DNA from: an uncultured Clostridia bacterium
GTDB lineage: Bacteria > Bacillota > Clostridia > Peptostreptococcales > Anaerovoracaceae
Length of the DNA: 64,000 nt
Assembly (NCBI GenBank): GCA_934271235.1
Contig: CAKQQT010000011.1
Location: forward strand, 22,572-86,571
Reading direction: 5' to 3'
Part shown: positions 9,530 to 17,656 of the stretch, piece by piece
Numbering within the stretch: position 1 is the stretch's first letter
Layout of the letters: the number at the start of each line of letters is the position of its first letter
Program-made: the position numbers and the translations under genes
Notes under the pieces: model-generated
Database searches by the model: none
The model's input: the letters and a program-made list of their open reading frames with translations, nothing else
What the model was told of the DNA's origin: nothing

Positions 9530-10312
9530 TTACAGCACAACATCTCTGTTGCAGTCCTTGGAGTAGATGTATGCAAACTCTTCGTCTTTGCCGACGCCGT
9601 AGCAGGCCTGCGGGCAATAGGAATCCATGAATACGTAATCGCCTTTTTTCAACGGTACCCATTCATCATCCAGATAATACATGCCCTTGCCCGAATAGAA
9701 ATACATACCGTGCTCCTGAATGTGCGTTTCAATATATCCATGCGATGCGCCCGGTTTAAAGCTCAGGATGTGCATGTTCATATCAAAGCCTAAGTCCTTT
9801 GGCAGGAAGTCCACAACATGGACGTTTTCCATGCCCTCATATTCCACCCACGGCAGTTCGAATGCATTGCCGACTACGGTGCGGGCGCTGTAGCCTTCCA
9901 GCTTTTCGTATCTGCGCTTGTAAACATACAGCGTGGCTGTTTTCTGTCCTTTGTTCTCGAAGGTGATGTTGTTTCCTTCCGGTGAATAGATGTATCCGCC
10001 CTTTTGTAATTCTGCTTCGGTATCATCGTTCTTTACAGAGATGCTGCCTTCCAGTACATACAGGAAAGATTCGATGCCTTCTCCGCCGATGCCTGTATTT
10101 TTACCGTCTGCATTTGCGTGTACCAGATAGTCTGCAAAGCTTGCGCCCATGGCCGGAGAGCCTAAAATCGTTACATCGCAGTTCTCATAGCCGGGTACGA
10201 CATTCTTGACCAGTCCGTCAGTTTCTAAAATCACGTAGTTCTCTTTTTTAACAACGGAGCGATTTGCCAGTAAATCTTCTCTGTAGCCGATTTGATTGTT
10301 TAAGTATCCCAT
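9530..10312 (-). CDS. allE: (S)-ureidoglycine aminohydrolase
   Basis: The 260-residue bicupin protein carries in its second cupin the manganese-site set E195, H197, H201 and Q235 (within IETHIQEHGMYFYSGKG and CPQACYG), as in characterised ureidoglycine aminohydrolases. It releases ammonia from (S)-ureidoglycine to give (S)-ureidoglycolate for AllD. It is the first gene of the minus-strand ureide operon, and an AGGAGGAAAAG site precedes its ATG at 10312. The intergenic region to the divergent hydrolase at 10405 must hold its promoter. Confidence 0.92.
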   Translation of the reverse strand: MGYLNNQIGYREDLLANRSVVKKENYVILETDGLVKNVVPGYENCDVTILGSPAMGASFADYLVHANADGKNTGIGGEGIESFLYVLEGSISVKNDDTEAELQKGGYIYSPEGNNITFENKGQKTATLYVYKRRYEKLEGYSARTVVGNAFELPWVEYEGMENVHVVDFLPKDLGFDMNMHILSFKPGASHGYIETHIQEHGMYFYSGKGMYYLDDEWVPLKKGDYVFMDSYCPQACYGVGKDEEFAYIYSKDCNRDVVL

Positions 10313-10404
10313 TTCTTTTCCTCCTAAAAAATATATTTTTTTCTAAATATGTATTACAATCCCACGATAAATGTGTTATCCTTAAAGAAAAAGGAGACAT
10401 TATC

Positions 10405-11271
10405 ATGATAAAAAAAGACGAATTTATTTTTTATACGATGCCTTGTACAAAGGCTGCCGCTATTTACTATGACCCCGAAACGGAGAGCCGCGCCTGTCTT
10501 TTATATTTTCACGGCGGCGGTCTGGTCTACGGCTCGAAAGACGATCTGCCGGCGCTGCACCTGCAAACGCTGTGTGAACAAGGCTTCCGCATCATTGCTT
10601 TCGATTATCCGCTGGCGCCGCAGGCCTCCATCGGGGAGATCCTCGAAGATGTCATCGCTTCTGTTAATGCGTACATCCAGGGCAGCGTCGATCCGTCTGC
10701 GGCTTCTCTGCCGTTTTTCCTTTGGGGCCGTTCGGCAGGCGCGTATCTGTGCTTGCTGGCGCTGGCCTCCGGCCGGCTGCAGGCGTTCCCGCGCGGTCTG
10801 CTTTCTTTTTACGGCTACGGTCTTCTGACGGATCATTGGTTCGACGTTCCGAGTCCGCATTATTGTCAGCTTCCATCCGTGGTACTGCCGTCTACCTTCC
10901 TGTCTCAGAACCCGGCAGGCGCTGCACAGCCTCCGGTCATGAAACGATCTTTGGAAGAAGGATTTTCGCTTTATGTCTATGGCAGGCAGACCGGCATGTG
11001 GCCGAAGCTGCTTTACCATGAACCGATGAAATCCTTTTATCAGGATTACTCTCTGCGATTTTGCGATACCTTACCAGCTTCGCTTTTCTGCGCACACAGC
11101 ATCGGTGATCCGGATGTTCCTTTCGCGGAATTTTCTGCGCTCAGGGAAAAATATGCAGCGGATTCTTTTATCGCTTCCGGTACGCTCCACGACTTTGACA
11201 GGATTGAAAGCAGCTCTGCAGCGAAACGGCTTTTGCGTACTGCATCCTCTTTTTTGGAACGGCATTTGTAA
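10405..11271 (+). CDS. Alpha/beta hydrolase of the HSL-like carboxylesterase type
   Basis: The 288-residue protein has the oxyanion-hole motif HGGG (36-39), the nucleophile elbow GRSAG (108-112, Ser110), a DPDVP segment supplying a candidate acid and TLHDF supplying a candidate histidine near the end. This fits a cytoplasmic carboxylesterase or amidase; there is no signal peptide. The start is ATG 10405, eight bases after AAGGAG. It is divergent from allE and convergent with allB, so it is embedded in the ureide locus. A role in ureide metabolism is possible but nothing in the sequence fixes its substrate. Confidence 0.8.
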   Translation: MIKKDEFIFYTMPCTKAAAIYYDPETESRACLLYFHGGGLVYGSKDDLPALHLQTLCEQGFRIIAFDYPLAPQASIGEILEDVIASVNAYIQGSVDPSAASLPFFLWGRSAGAYLCLLALASGRLQAFPRGLLSFYGYGLLTDHWFDVPSPHYCQLPSVVLPSTFLSQNPAGAAQPPVMKRSLEEGFSLYVYGRQTGMWPKLLYHEPMKSFYQDYSLRFCDTLPASLFCAHSIGDPDVPFAEFSALREKYAADSFIASGTLHDFDRIESSSAAKRLLRTASSFLERHL

Positions 11272-11285
11272 TGGAAGGAAGCAGT

Positions 11286-12659
11286 CTATTTCTGCTTCTT
11301 TACCATTTGTCCATAGCCACTCCGTCCAACGATTTTGCCGTTTTCGGCCACGACATTTCCTCTCAGGATCGTCTTGACAACTGCGCCTCTGCCGCTCTTG
11401 CCGACAAACGCAGACATTTTGTTCAAGTAATAAAGCTCCTCTGCTTTGCACTGCCAGTCCTGATGCGGATCGATGAATACAAAATCAGCGTCAAATCCGA
11501 TTTTGATATCACCCTTTTGCCCGTAGATTCCGAATGCTTTGGCTGCTTTTTTTGCCATCACATCGGCCATAAAGGTCGGTGACAGGTTTCTCTTAACACA
11601 CCCCTCCGAAAAGACCGTCTGTACCGCAGTCTGTAAACCGCTCATACCGCCCCACGGGTCAAAAGCGTTTTCGATCTTCTTCCCATCGATCTCAACAAAC
11701 TTTTCTTCGTAGGTGGACGGCGAATGATCACTTCCGATGCCGCTGAACGTTCCATCAGCTACATAGTCCCATAGGCGTTCCACCTCCGCTCTGCTCCGCA
11801 GCGGCGGCGCACATTTGAACAACGCACCGTTTGCGATCACTTCTTCTCTGCTCATGGAGAGGTAATGCGGACAGGTTTCCGCGGTTATATCATAGCCTTC
11901 CTGCTGCGCTTCTTTGATCTTTTGGGCGACATCCGGGCTGCTGACATGACAAATATGCACTTTGCACCCGGTCGCTTTGGCCAGTTCGATAATCGCTGTG
12001 GTCGCGATCAGCTCAGCCACAACAGGTCTGGAATCCAAAAATGCGTTCCAATCGGTTTTTCCCGCCTGCTTCAGGACCTTTTCGCAATGCACGATTGTCG
12101 AAAAGTCTTCGCAATGGAAACCGGCTTTGCCGCCAAACTGTTTCAGGACCTGCATCGCTTCGTAGGCCTGTCCGTAATTCAGCGGACTGAAACCCGGTGA
12201 GGTAGGGCTGACAAAAGATTTGAAGGCGACACATCCGCGTTCCTCCATCTCCTGCAAACAGTCAAAGTTTTCGGGGATCAAACCGCCCCACAGCGCGAAA
12301 TCAACATAGGCTTTCTCCTTTGCTGCCGCAATTTTTGCGTCCGCAGCTGCGCCGTTCACGACCGCCGGTTCGTTCTGTACCGGCATGTCAATGATCGTCG
12401 TATAGCCGCCTGCCGCAGCAGCTGCTGTGCCGCAGCTGTAATTTTCACGCCATTCATAGCCGGGATCGTTTAAATGCGCATGTGTATCAATAAATCCGGG
12501 AAAGACATAGTTTCCTTCTGCATCGATCTCTGTATCCGCTTCGACAGCAATGTCTTCTGCAAGGATCGCCGCGATCTTTCCGTCTTTGATCGCAATATTG
12601 GCCTGATAAATTTCTTCCGCCGTAACGATCTTTCCATTTTTGATTAAAGTATCAAACAT
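11286..12659 (-). CDS. allB: Allantoinase
   Basis: The 457-residue cyclic amidohydrolase has the full binuclear metal set: HAHLNDPG (His60, His62), a lysine for carbamylation in AFKSF (Lys147), HCED (His182), HVSS (His238) and GSDHSP (Asp311). The NDPG wording and the neighbouring allD, allE, allFG and allH favour allantoinase over dihydropyrimidinase or hydantoinase. It opens the allantoin ring to allantoate. It stands alone on the minus strand between two plus-strand genes, so it probably has its own promoter in the 12660-12781 gap. Confidence 0.93.
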   Translation of the reverse strand: MFDTLIKNGKIVTAEEIYQANIAIKDGKIAAILAEDIAVEADTEIDAEGNYVFPGFIDTHAHLNDPGYEWRENYSCGTAAAAAGGYTTIIDMPVQNEPAVVNGAAADAKIAAAKEKAYVDFALWGGLIPENFDCLQEMEERGCVAFKSFVSPTSPGFSPLNYGQAYEAMQVLKQFGGKAGFHCEDFSTIVHCEKVLKQAGKTDWNAFLDSRPVVAELIATTAIIELAKATGCKVHICHVSSPDVAQKIKEAQQEGYDITAETCPHYLSMSREEVIANGALFKCAPPLRSRAEVERLWDYVADGTFSGIGSDHSPSTYEEKFVEIDGKKIENAFDPWGGMSGLQTAVQTVFSEGCVKRNLSPTFMADVMAKKAAKAFGIYGQKGDIKIGFDADFVFIDPHQDWQCKAEELYYLNKMSAFVGKSGRGAVVKTILRGNVVAENGKIVGRSGYGQMVKKQK

Positions 12660-12714
12660 CCTTTTCCTCCAAATTCATTCAGACTCTGTATCTGCAAGGC
12701 CTCGTCATTTTTCA

Positions 12715-12743
12715 TTGCAAATGTTTCTTTTTTCTGTTATAAT
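12715..12743 (+). promoter_or_regulatory. Promoter of allH
   Basis: TTGCAA at 12715-12720 and TATAAT at 12738-12743 are separated by 17 bases, about 40 bases ahead of the allH start. Confidence 0.75.
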
Positions 12744-12781
12744 CAGTAACATTCTTATCAAATTGAAAGCTGAGGGCGGTC

Positions 12782-13663
12782 ATGCAATACGAAATCAAGG
12801 AACTTTCTTCATATGCTGCTTCGATTCTTGCGGAGCCAAAACACGCTTTGGTCCATTCCGTATATCGGCGGACCATCAATCTTGCGTGCAAAGCAGAGAT
12901 TTTATCGCTGCAGACTCAAAACAGCACGCTTTCGCCGATCAGCCTGATCACAGAGCTTTCGGAAACAGCGATGGACCAACTGTGTGCCGCTGCAGGTGAT
13001 CGCGTTATGCTCAGCCCCTCCGAAATTCAAATCTTCACTGCATCAGGCAGGAAAGCTGTCTTTCAGATTTCTTCTGCGCGATGCAGACTCCGGGATCTAA
13101 GCTTTACTGCATTACCTCAAAATTTCGATCTTGCTCATTTGCTTCGTATGCTGCATCAGGTTCTGCTGGCGGCGGATGCTTCCGGTTTTGCCGGATTATT
13201 TGCAAAAACGCCGTCCGCTTCCATGCCGGCTTATCTTACAGCCGCGAAGCAAACATTGCATACATGCACCGATGCGCTGAACGCTCAAGATTGGGAAACG
13301 GCAGCAGACACGCTATGCAGCCTGATAGGACTAGGTATCGGACTCACGCCAAGCGGAGATGATTTTCTCTGCGGTGTACTGGCCGGAGCCTCCCTGCTGC
13401 AGGCTCGCAGCCTGCAGCTGTATGCGCTTCTGCGCGAAAGGATCGCTCTGCATTTGTGTGATACCAACGACATCAGTGCCGCTTTTCTTCGCTGTGCCTT
13501 GGCCGATCAGGTCAGTCTCCCAGTCCAAAAGCTGCTGACGGCTTCCGATGCGGATGAAATCGCATCCGCTTTCAGGCAGATCGGTCATTCTTCTGGCATG
13601 GATACCTTATGCGGCATCTATTACATTTGTACGCATTTGCAGGACATGGCAAAGTTTCTGTAA
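12782..13663 (+). CDS. allH: DUF2877 protein AllH, oxamate carbamoyltransferase subunit
   Basis: The 293-residue protein has the DUF2877 signature GLGIGLTPSGDD (183-194) and a second conserved GHSSGMD near residue 265. The family includes E. coli YlbF/AllH, reported to act with AllF (FdrA) and AllG (YlbE) as oxamate carbamoyltransferase. Here AllF and AllG are one protein encoded 4.3 kb away on the other strand, so the subunits are transcribed separately. The ATG at 12782 follows only a weak GAGGGCGG site; no better in-frame start is seen. Confidence 0.87.
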   Translation: MQYEIKELSSYAASILAEPKHALVHSVYRRTINLACKAEILSLQTQNSTLSPISLITELSETAMDQLCAAAGDRVMLSPSEIQIFTASGRKAVFQISSARCRLRDLSFTALPQNFDLAHLLRMLHQVLLAADASGFAGLFAKTPSASMPAYLTAAKQTLHTCTDALNAQDWETAADTLCSLIGLGIGLTPSGDDFLCGVLAGASLLQARSLQLYALLRERIALHLCDTNDISAAFLRCALADQVSLPVQKLLTASDADEIASAFRQIGHSSGMDTLCGIYYICTHLQDMAKFL

Positions 13664-13664
13664 A

Positions 13665-13690
13665 AGAGCTGCCATTTTACCGGCAGCTCT
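13665..13690. terminator. Hairpin between allH and the YtcJ-type gene
   Basis: A perfect 9-bp stem, AGAGCTGCC with GGCAGCTCT, fills the 31-bp gap between two convergent genes. The flanking A and T runs are short, so its strength is uncertain. Confidence 0.65.
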
Positions 13691-13694
13691 CAGA

Positions 13695-15371
13695 TCATTC
13701 GTTTCTTTCGAAAATTATCTTCCCGTCAAGCATTGTCAGTTCAGCCTGAAGATGTTTCAAATTCTCAGGATCTATGGTTGTAAGGTCAGCGCTCAATACA
13801 ACAAGGTCCGCCAATTTTCCAGGTTCAAGAGTTCCTTTCTCGTCCTGTTCGCCGTTTAAGATCGCGCCATTTACAGTCATCATTCTGATGGCCTCGTTGA
13901 TCGTGATGCATTCATCTGTTCCCAGGCAGTATCCTCTCATCCCCTTTCTGGTCACTGCTGAATACATACCCCAGAATGGATTGACATCAGCGCAAGGCAT
14001 ATCTGTACTCATAGAACAAACCACGCCTGCCTTCTGATAGGACTTCAACGGTAAAAAGGATTCCTGCTTATCTCTTGACAGAAGATCATCATATCCATCT
14101 GCTTCTCCATAGATAAAGGAGCCCTGTACAGATGCCATAATCCCCACTTCTCCCATTTTTCTCAGGGTCTCTTCGTTCGGATAGTATGCATGAATAATGT
14201 AATGGCGATGTGGTCTTGGATTGGCCTTGATCGCTTTGTACATGGCATCGACTGCTTTCTCGATTGCGATATCGCCCATAACGTGAATACCTACGTTCCA
14301 ACCTGCATCATGCGCAGTCTTTATGTATGCATCCAGTTTATCGATATCCAATCTTAATTTGACCTCTCTCGGACTGCTCTCCCCTTTGTATGGCCAAGAT
14401 TTTAAAGCGGTACCGGAAGTCAAGCCGCCGTCGATCGCCATTTTTAAAGCAGTGTAGCGGATCCAGTCATTACCGTAACCCGATGCGAAATTGTAGTTAT
14501 CGATCAGCTTGCTTAATTGTTCGTCATCCTGTTTCAGAGTGAAACCGTACCAGTTCGGCATCAAGTCGATGCGGCATGTCAGTTTCCCTTCATCCAGAAT
14601 CTTGTGATAAGCCTTGCAAACAGTCGCGCTGACACCCGGTTCTGTCACACTGGTGATGCCATATTCCCTATACTTTTCCAATGCAAGAGAAATGGATTTT
14701 TCCATCAGTTCGACCGAAGGTTCCCCCGTTCCCGCGCCGAATTCATCAGAACCAAACGCACCGGGCATTGCGCTTCTGACCAAAAGTACTGCATTGCCTT
14801 TTAACTCACCTGTCGGTTCTCCGGTCTCAGGATTCTTTACAACTTCACCTTTTTCCGGATTAGGCGTATCTTTCGTGATCCCTGCAAGCTCTAGCGCAAG
14901 GCTGTTTGTTACGCAAGCGCCGAAGATCCGTTCGATAACGATTGGATGCTTTGTACTTGCCTTGTCCAGATCATATCTGGTTGGTGTACGATTTTCTTCA
15001 AACTGGGATTCGATATAGCTTCCGCCCTGGATCCATTTGCCGTCTTCCAGGCTTTCTGCTTTCGTTTTCAAAACGTCGATCAGCTTCGAGATGCTATCGA
15101 TGCCGAAAACAACAACACCGTCATACATGATGCCTGCTTCCCAAATGTGATTATGTCCGTCATTAATGCCTGGAATCAGGGACTTGCCTTTCAGATCGAT
15201 CATCTTTGTATTCGCTGCTGCAAGTGCTTTGATCTCACTATCCGTACCTAACGCAAGCACTCGATTGTCTTTGATAGCGATGGCTTCAAAGATCTCATCC
15301 TTCACATTGACAGAATGAACCTTACCGCCGTAGAAGATGGTATCTGCTTCTTGAGTATTGATTTTTAACAT
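13695..15371 (-). CDS. YtcJ-type amidohydrolase (amidohydrolase family 3)
   Basis: The 558-residue protein begins with the family pattern DTIFYGGKVHSVN and carries the metal motif DGHNH near residue 74; other metal residues lie in GIHVMGDIA and STDMPCADVNP. Such enzymes hydrolyse N-acyl or cyclic amide bonds in the cytoplasm, but most have no known substrate. It is encoded 36 bp downstream of the nhaC gene and the two are probably co-transcribed. Its position next to the ureide genes suggests an amide nitrogen source. It does not look like allantoate amidohydrolase (peptidase M20 type), so it should not be read as AllC. Confidence 0.8.
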   Translation of the reverse strand: MLKINTQEADTIFYGGKVHSVNVKDEIFEAIAIKDNRVLALGTDSEIKALAAANTKMIDLKGKSLIPGINDGHNHIWEAGIMYDGVVVFGIDSISKLIDVLKTKAESLEDGKWIQGGSYIESQFEENRTPTRYDLDKASTKHPIVIERIFGACVTNSLALELAGITKDTPNPEKGEVVKNPETGEPTGELKGNAVLLVRSAMPGAFGSDEFGAGTGEPSVELMEKSISLALEKYREYGITSVTEPGVSATVCKAYHKILDEGKLTCRIDLMPNWYGFTLKQDDEQLSKLIDNYNFASGYGNDWIRYTALKMAIDGGLTSGTALKSWPYKGESSPREVKLRLDIDKLDAYIKTAHDAGWNVGIHVMGDIAIEKAVDAMYKAIKANPRPHRHYIIHAYYPNEETLRKMGEVGIMASVQGSFIYGEADGYDDLLSRDKQESFLPLKSYQKAGVVCSMSTDMPCADVNPFWGMYSAVTRKGMRGYCLGTDECITINEAIRMMTVNGAILNGEQDEKGTLEPGKLADLVVLSADLTTIDPENLKHLQAELTMLDGKIIFERNE

Positions 15372-15407
15372 TTTATCACCTATATCTCTGCCTGCTGTGT
15401 CTCAGGT

Positions 15408-16967
15408 CTAAGCGCCTGCAGACATGTCTTGAATCTTTCCGTATTTTTTGGACGCATATTTGTTCATCGCCAATAATGCGATCGTGATCAGCACTGCAGT
15501 TGCGATCAGTCCTATCGTCGGCGACATCATGCCACCAATCAGGAATCCAACGGCGGAGCAGCCTCCGACTGTCAGAGAATACGGCAGCTGTGTCCTTACA
15601 TGCTGAATATGGTCCGCACCTGCTGCTGTAGAAGCAAGAATGGTGGTGTCGGAGATTGGAGAGCAATGGTCGCCGAATACGCCGCCGGATAAGCATGCAC
15701 CGATCATCAATTCCATCGGAATACCGAACTGTGCTGCAACAGGCAGCGCAATCGGCATCGTGATGGCCCATACGCCCCAGGAGCTTCCTGTCGAGAATCC
15801 AACGAATGCACCAACGATGAAGATTACCATCGGCATAATTCCCGGCGCGATATTGGATACTTCAACTAAGTGTACAATGTAGCCCTTTAAATCCATCGTT
15901 CCGGTCACACCGCCTACAGACCAAGCCAGTACTAAGATCAGCGGAATGTCTGTGTTCAGTGCGATACCGTGTGTGATCTGTCCCATGATATCCTTGAATC
16001 CGAAGATTTTGGATCTTGCGCCGCAGATGCCGGATGCGAATGCGCCAATCAGGAAGGCCAGTGAAATGGATAAGGTGATATTGCAGTTTCTGAACGCGCC
16101 GCCGACACCGTTTGTGCCTGCATCGCCTGTCCACATGATCATTGCGAGCAGTGTGAAGAATAATGCGCCAAGCGGCAGCAGGAAGTTCAGCTTTGTGATA
16201 TTCTTGCCCGCGAACATCGCTTCTTCATCTAAGTCATATTTTGTCATCGGTACATCGTTTTCGCCGATCAGCTGTCCGGTCTCGACTGCTCTCTTTTCGG
16301 CTTCGTACATCGGACCGATATCAACGCCGGCGATGATGACGAACAGCAGCGCCAGCATACCGAATATTGCGTAGAAGTTAAACGGAATCGCCTTGATGAA
16401 AGTCATCCATGCGTTGTCTGTGATCGCAAGCGCGGTGAAGCCTGCTGCGATCAGACCAGTTGCATAGGAGCTGTAGCTTGTGATCGGGGATAAGGTCGCA
16501 AACGGACATCCCATGACGTCGCAGATATAAGCAAGTTTTACACGAGAAACTCTTAAACGCTCTGTGATCGGTCTCATAACAGAGCCAAGTGTCAGGGTTG
16601 GTTCTGTAAAAATAAATGCAAATGCACCGAAATAGGTCAATAATTGCGCAGACTTTCTGCTTTTCACAGTGCCGGTGATCATGTCGCCGAAAGCCTTACC
16701 TGCACCGGATGCTTTGAACATATAAACAAAGCCGCCGCAAGCAGTAATCAGCATCAGCATGCCTGCATTCCATTCATTTCCTACCTGCGGAATAAAATAG
16801 TCTGAAATCATGGTCGGCAGACCCTCGATTGGATTCCAGCCGCAAATGATTGTTGTTCCTACCCATAAGCCAACTAACAGCGACAGAATCGTCTGTTTCG
16901 TGATTAATGCCATTCCGATGGCAACAAGCGGCGGGAGGAGCGATAAAAAACCATATTCCATTGTCAT
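15408..16967 (-). CDS. NhaC-family Na+/H+ antiporter
   Basis: The 519-residue membrane protein has the NhaC-family features LSPITSYSSYATGLIAAGF and SGGVFGDHCSPISDTTILAST, with ten or more predicted spans. Family members exchange Na+ for H+ or, in the amino-acid branch, exchange substrates. I chose ATG 16967 because it follows AAAGGAGA at a good distance; a longer reading to 17024 has no ribosome site. It is the first gene of a likely two-gene unit with the YtcJ-type amidohydrolase, so it may import that enzyme's substrate. Confidence 0.82.
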   Translation of the reverse strand: MTMEYGFLSLLPPLVAIGMALITKQTILSLLVGLWVGTTIICGWNPIEGLPTMISDYFIPQVGNEWNAGMLMLITACGGFVYMFKASGAGKAFGDMITGTVKSRKSAQLLTYFGAFAFIFTEPTLTLGSVMRPITERLRVSRVKLAYICDVMGCPFATLSPITSYSSYATGLIAAGFTALAITDNAWMTFIKAIPFNFYAIFGMLALLFVIIAGVDIGPMYEAEKRAVETGQLIGENDVPMTKYDLDEEAMFAGKNITKLNFLLPLGALFFTLLAMIMWTGDAGTNGVGGAFRNCNITLSISLAFLIGAFASGICGARSKIFGFKDIMGQITHGIALNTDIPLILVLAWSVGGVTGTMDLKGYIVHLVEVSNIAPGIMPMVIFIVGAFVGFSTGSSWGVWAITMPIALPVAAQFGIPMELMIGACLSGGVFGDHCSPISDTTILASTAAGADHIQHVRTQLPYSLTVGGCSAVGFLIGGMMSPTIGLIATAVLITIALLAMNKYASKKYGKIQDMSAGA

Positions 16968-17004
16968 TCTTCTCCTTTCAATCATCTTTTGAAAAGTAAC
17001 ATTT

Positions 17005-17100
17005 AGGATATCCTTTGTTAACATTATAACGGTTTCATTTTAGGATTTCATTATCACTATGAGATAAAAAATAATTTAAAAGTATCCAAAAAGGATATCC
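17005..17100 (-). promoter_or_regulatory. nhaC promoter flanked by two GGATATCC palindromes
   Basis: On the minus strand a TATAAT lies at 17028-17023 with no good -35 box at 16-18 bases, suggesting activator dependence. The 8-bp palindrome GGATATCC occurs at 17006-17013, just downstream of the -10 box, and again at 17093-17100, about 65 bases upstream. Beside the second is a TATCC-AAAAA-GGATA inverted repeat. The arrangement suggests operator sites on both sides of the promoter. Confidence 0.45.
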
Positions 17101-17118
17101 GTTGGATCTTTCAGCAAC

Positions 17119-17159
17119 AAAAAAAGCCGAACAATACATCGGTATCATTCGACTTTTTT
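17119..17159. terminator. Terminator-like hairpin downstream of the HEPN remnant
   Basis: An A-rich arm with GCCGAA pairs with TTCGAC and a T run, leaving a 16-base loop. It can work on either strand and separates the toxin-antitoxin remnant from the nhaC promoter. Confidence 0.5.
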
Positions 17160-17179
17160 GTAGTAATCAAACCCCCGGA

Positions 17180-17382
17180 TCATTCCGCTTGTTTGTCAAT
17201 ATACTTTTTAATCAGCTCATACACATAGTTTGCATTCTCTATTTGCTCTTTTGTCTCGCTCTTGCTGGCAATAAACATATCATCATAGTCTGAAGCGTTT
17301 CTGATTGTGAATGCAGATCCTCCAGCGCTCTATCCAGTCTGTATCGTGCATAGTCCTTTTGCTGCTTGCTGTAATCAGGCAA
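17180..17382 (-). pseudogene. HEPN-domain toxin remnant with internal deletion
   Basis: Reading from TTG 17382, the first 24 codons (LPDYSKQQKDYARYRLDRAL and on) match the start of HEPN proteins of MNT-HEPN pairs. The reading then shifts frame, and from about codon 25 the other frame gives IRNASDYDDMFIASK and a helix ending YELIKKYIDKQAE, the typical HEPN C-terminus, to a stop at 17180. Roughly 60-70 central residues are missing at the junction near 17310. The IRNASDYDD segment carries the HEPN motif region. It overlaps the MNT remnant by 8 bases, the normal operon arrangement. No functional product is expected. Confidence 0.7.
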
Positions 17383-17533
17383 TTTTTACACCCTCCTTCT
17401 GAACAGTCTGGAAATAACTCGAAACCGGAAGGTAGGTCTGGTATACTTCGTAGCTTTGCAGCACAGGTGCTAAAACGACCTCGTACTCTAAATCCAAGGC
17501 ATCAGCAATCGCAAATATTTTCTCCTCTGTCAT
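17375..17533 (-). pseudogene. MNT nucleotidyltransferase antitoxin remnant (C-terminal half)
   Basis: A 52-codon reading from ATG 17533 (MTEEKIFAIADALDLEYEVV, then LAPVLQSYEVYQ) ends with QTVQKEGVKIA. This matches the C-terminal half of minimal nucleotidyltransferases paired with HEPN toxins. The N-terminal half with the GSxARG-type catalytic motif is absent, and an in-frame stop lies just upstream. Because the HEPN gene next to it is also internally deleted, I take the pair as decayed. A short translated leftover cannot be excluded, as an AAAGGGGA lies ten bases before the ATG. Confidence 0.6.
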
Positions 17534-17656
17534 CGCTTTTCATCCCCTTTGTTTCGGTTTTATTTCGTATAGCACAGATTTATGAACATTTTGAAATTTT
17601 TCTCATCTTGCTTTCTGTGTGATTTTGCTTCCGGCATCGGATTGCCCGGGAAAATC

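Noticed and set aside
13695..15371. YtcJ-type enzyme as allantoate amidohydrolase
   Set aside because: AllC is an M20-type peptidase fold; this protein has the amidohydrolase-3 metal motifs instead.
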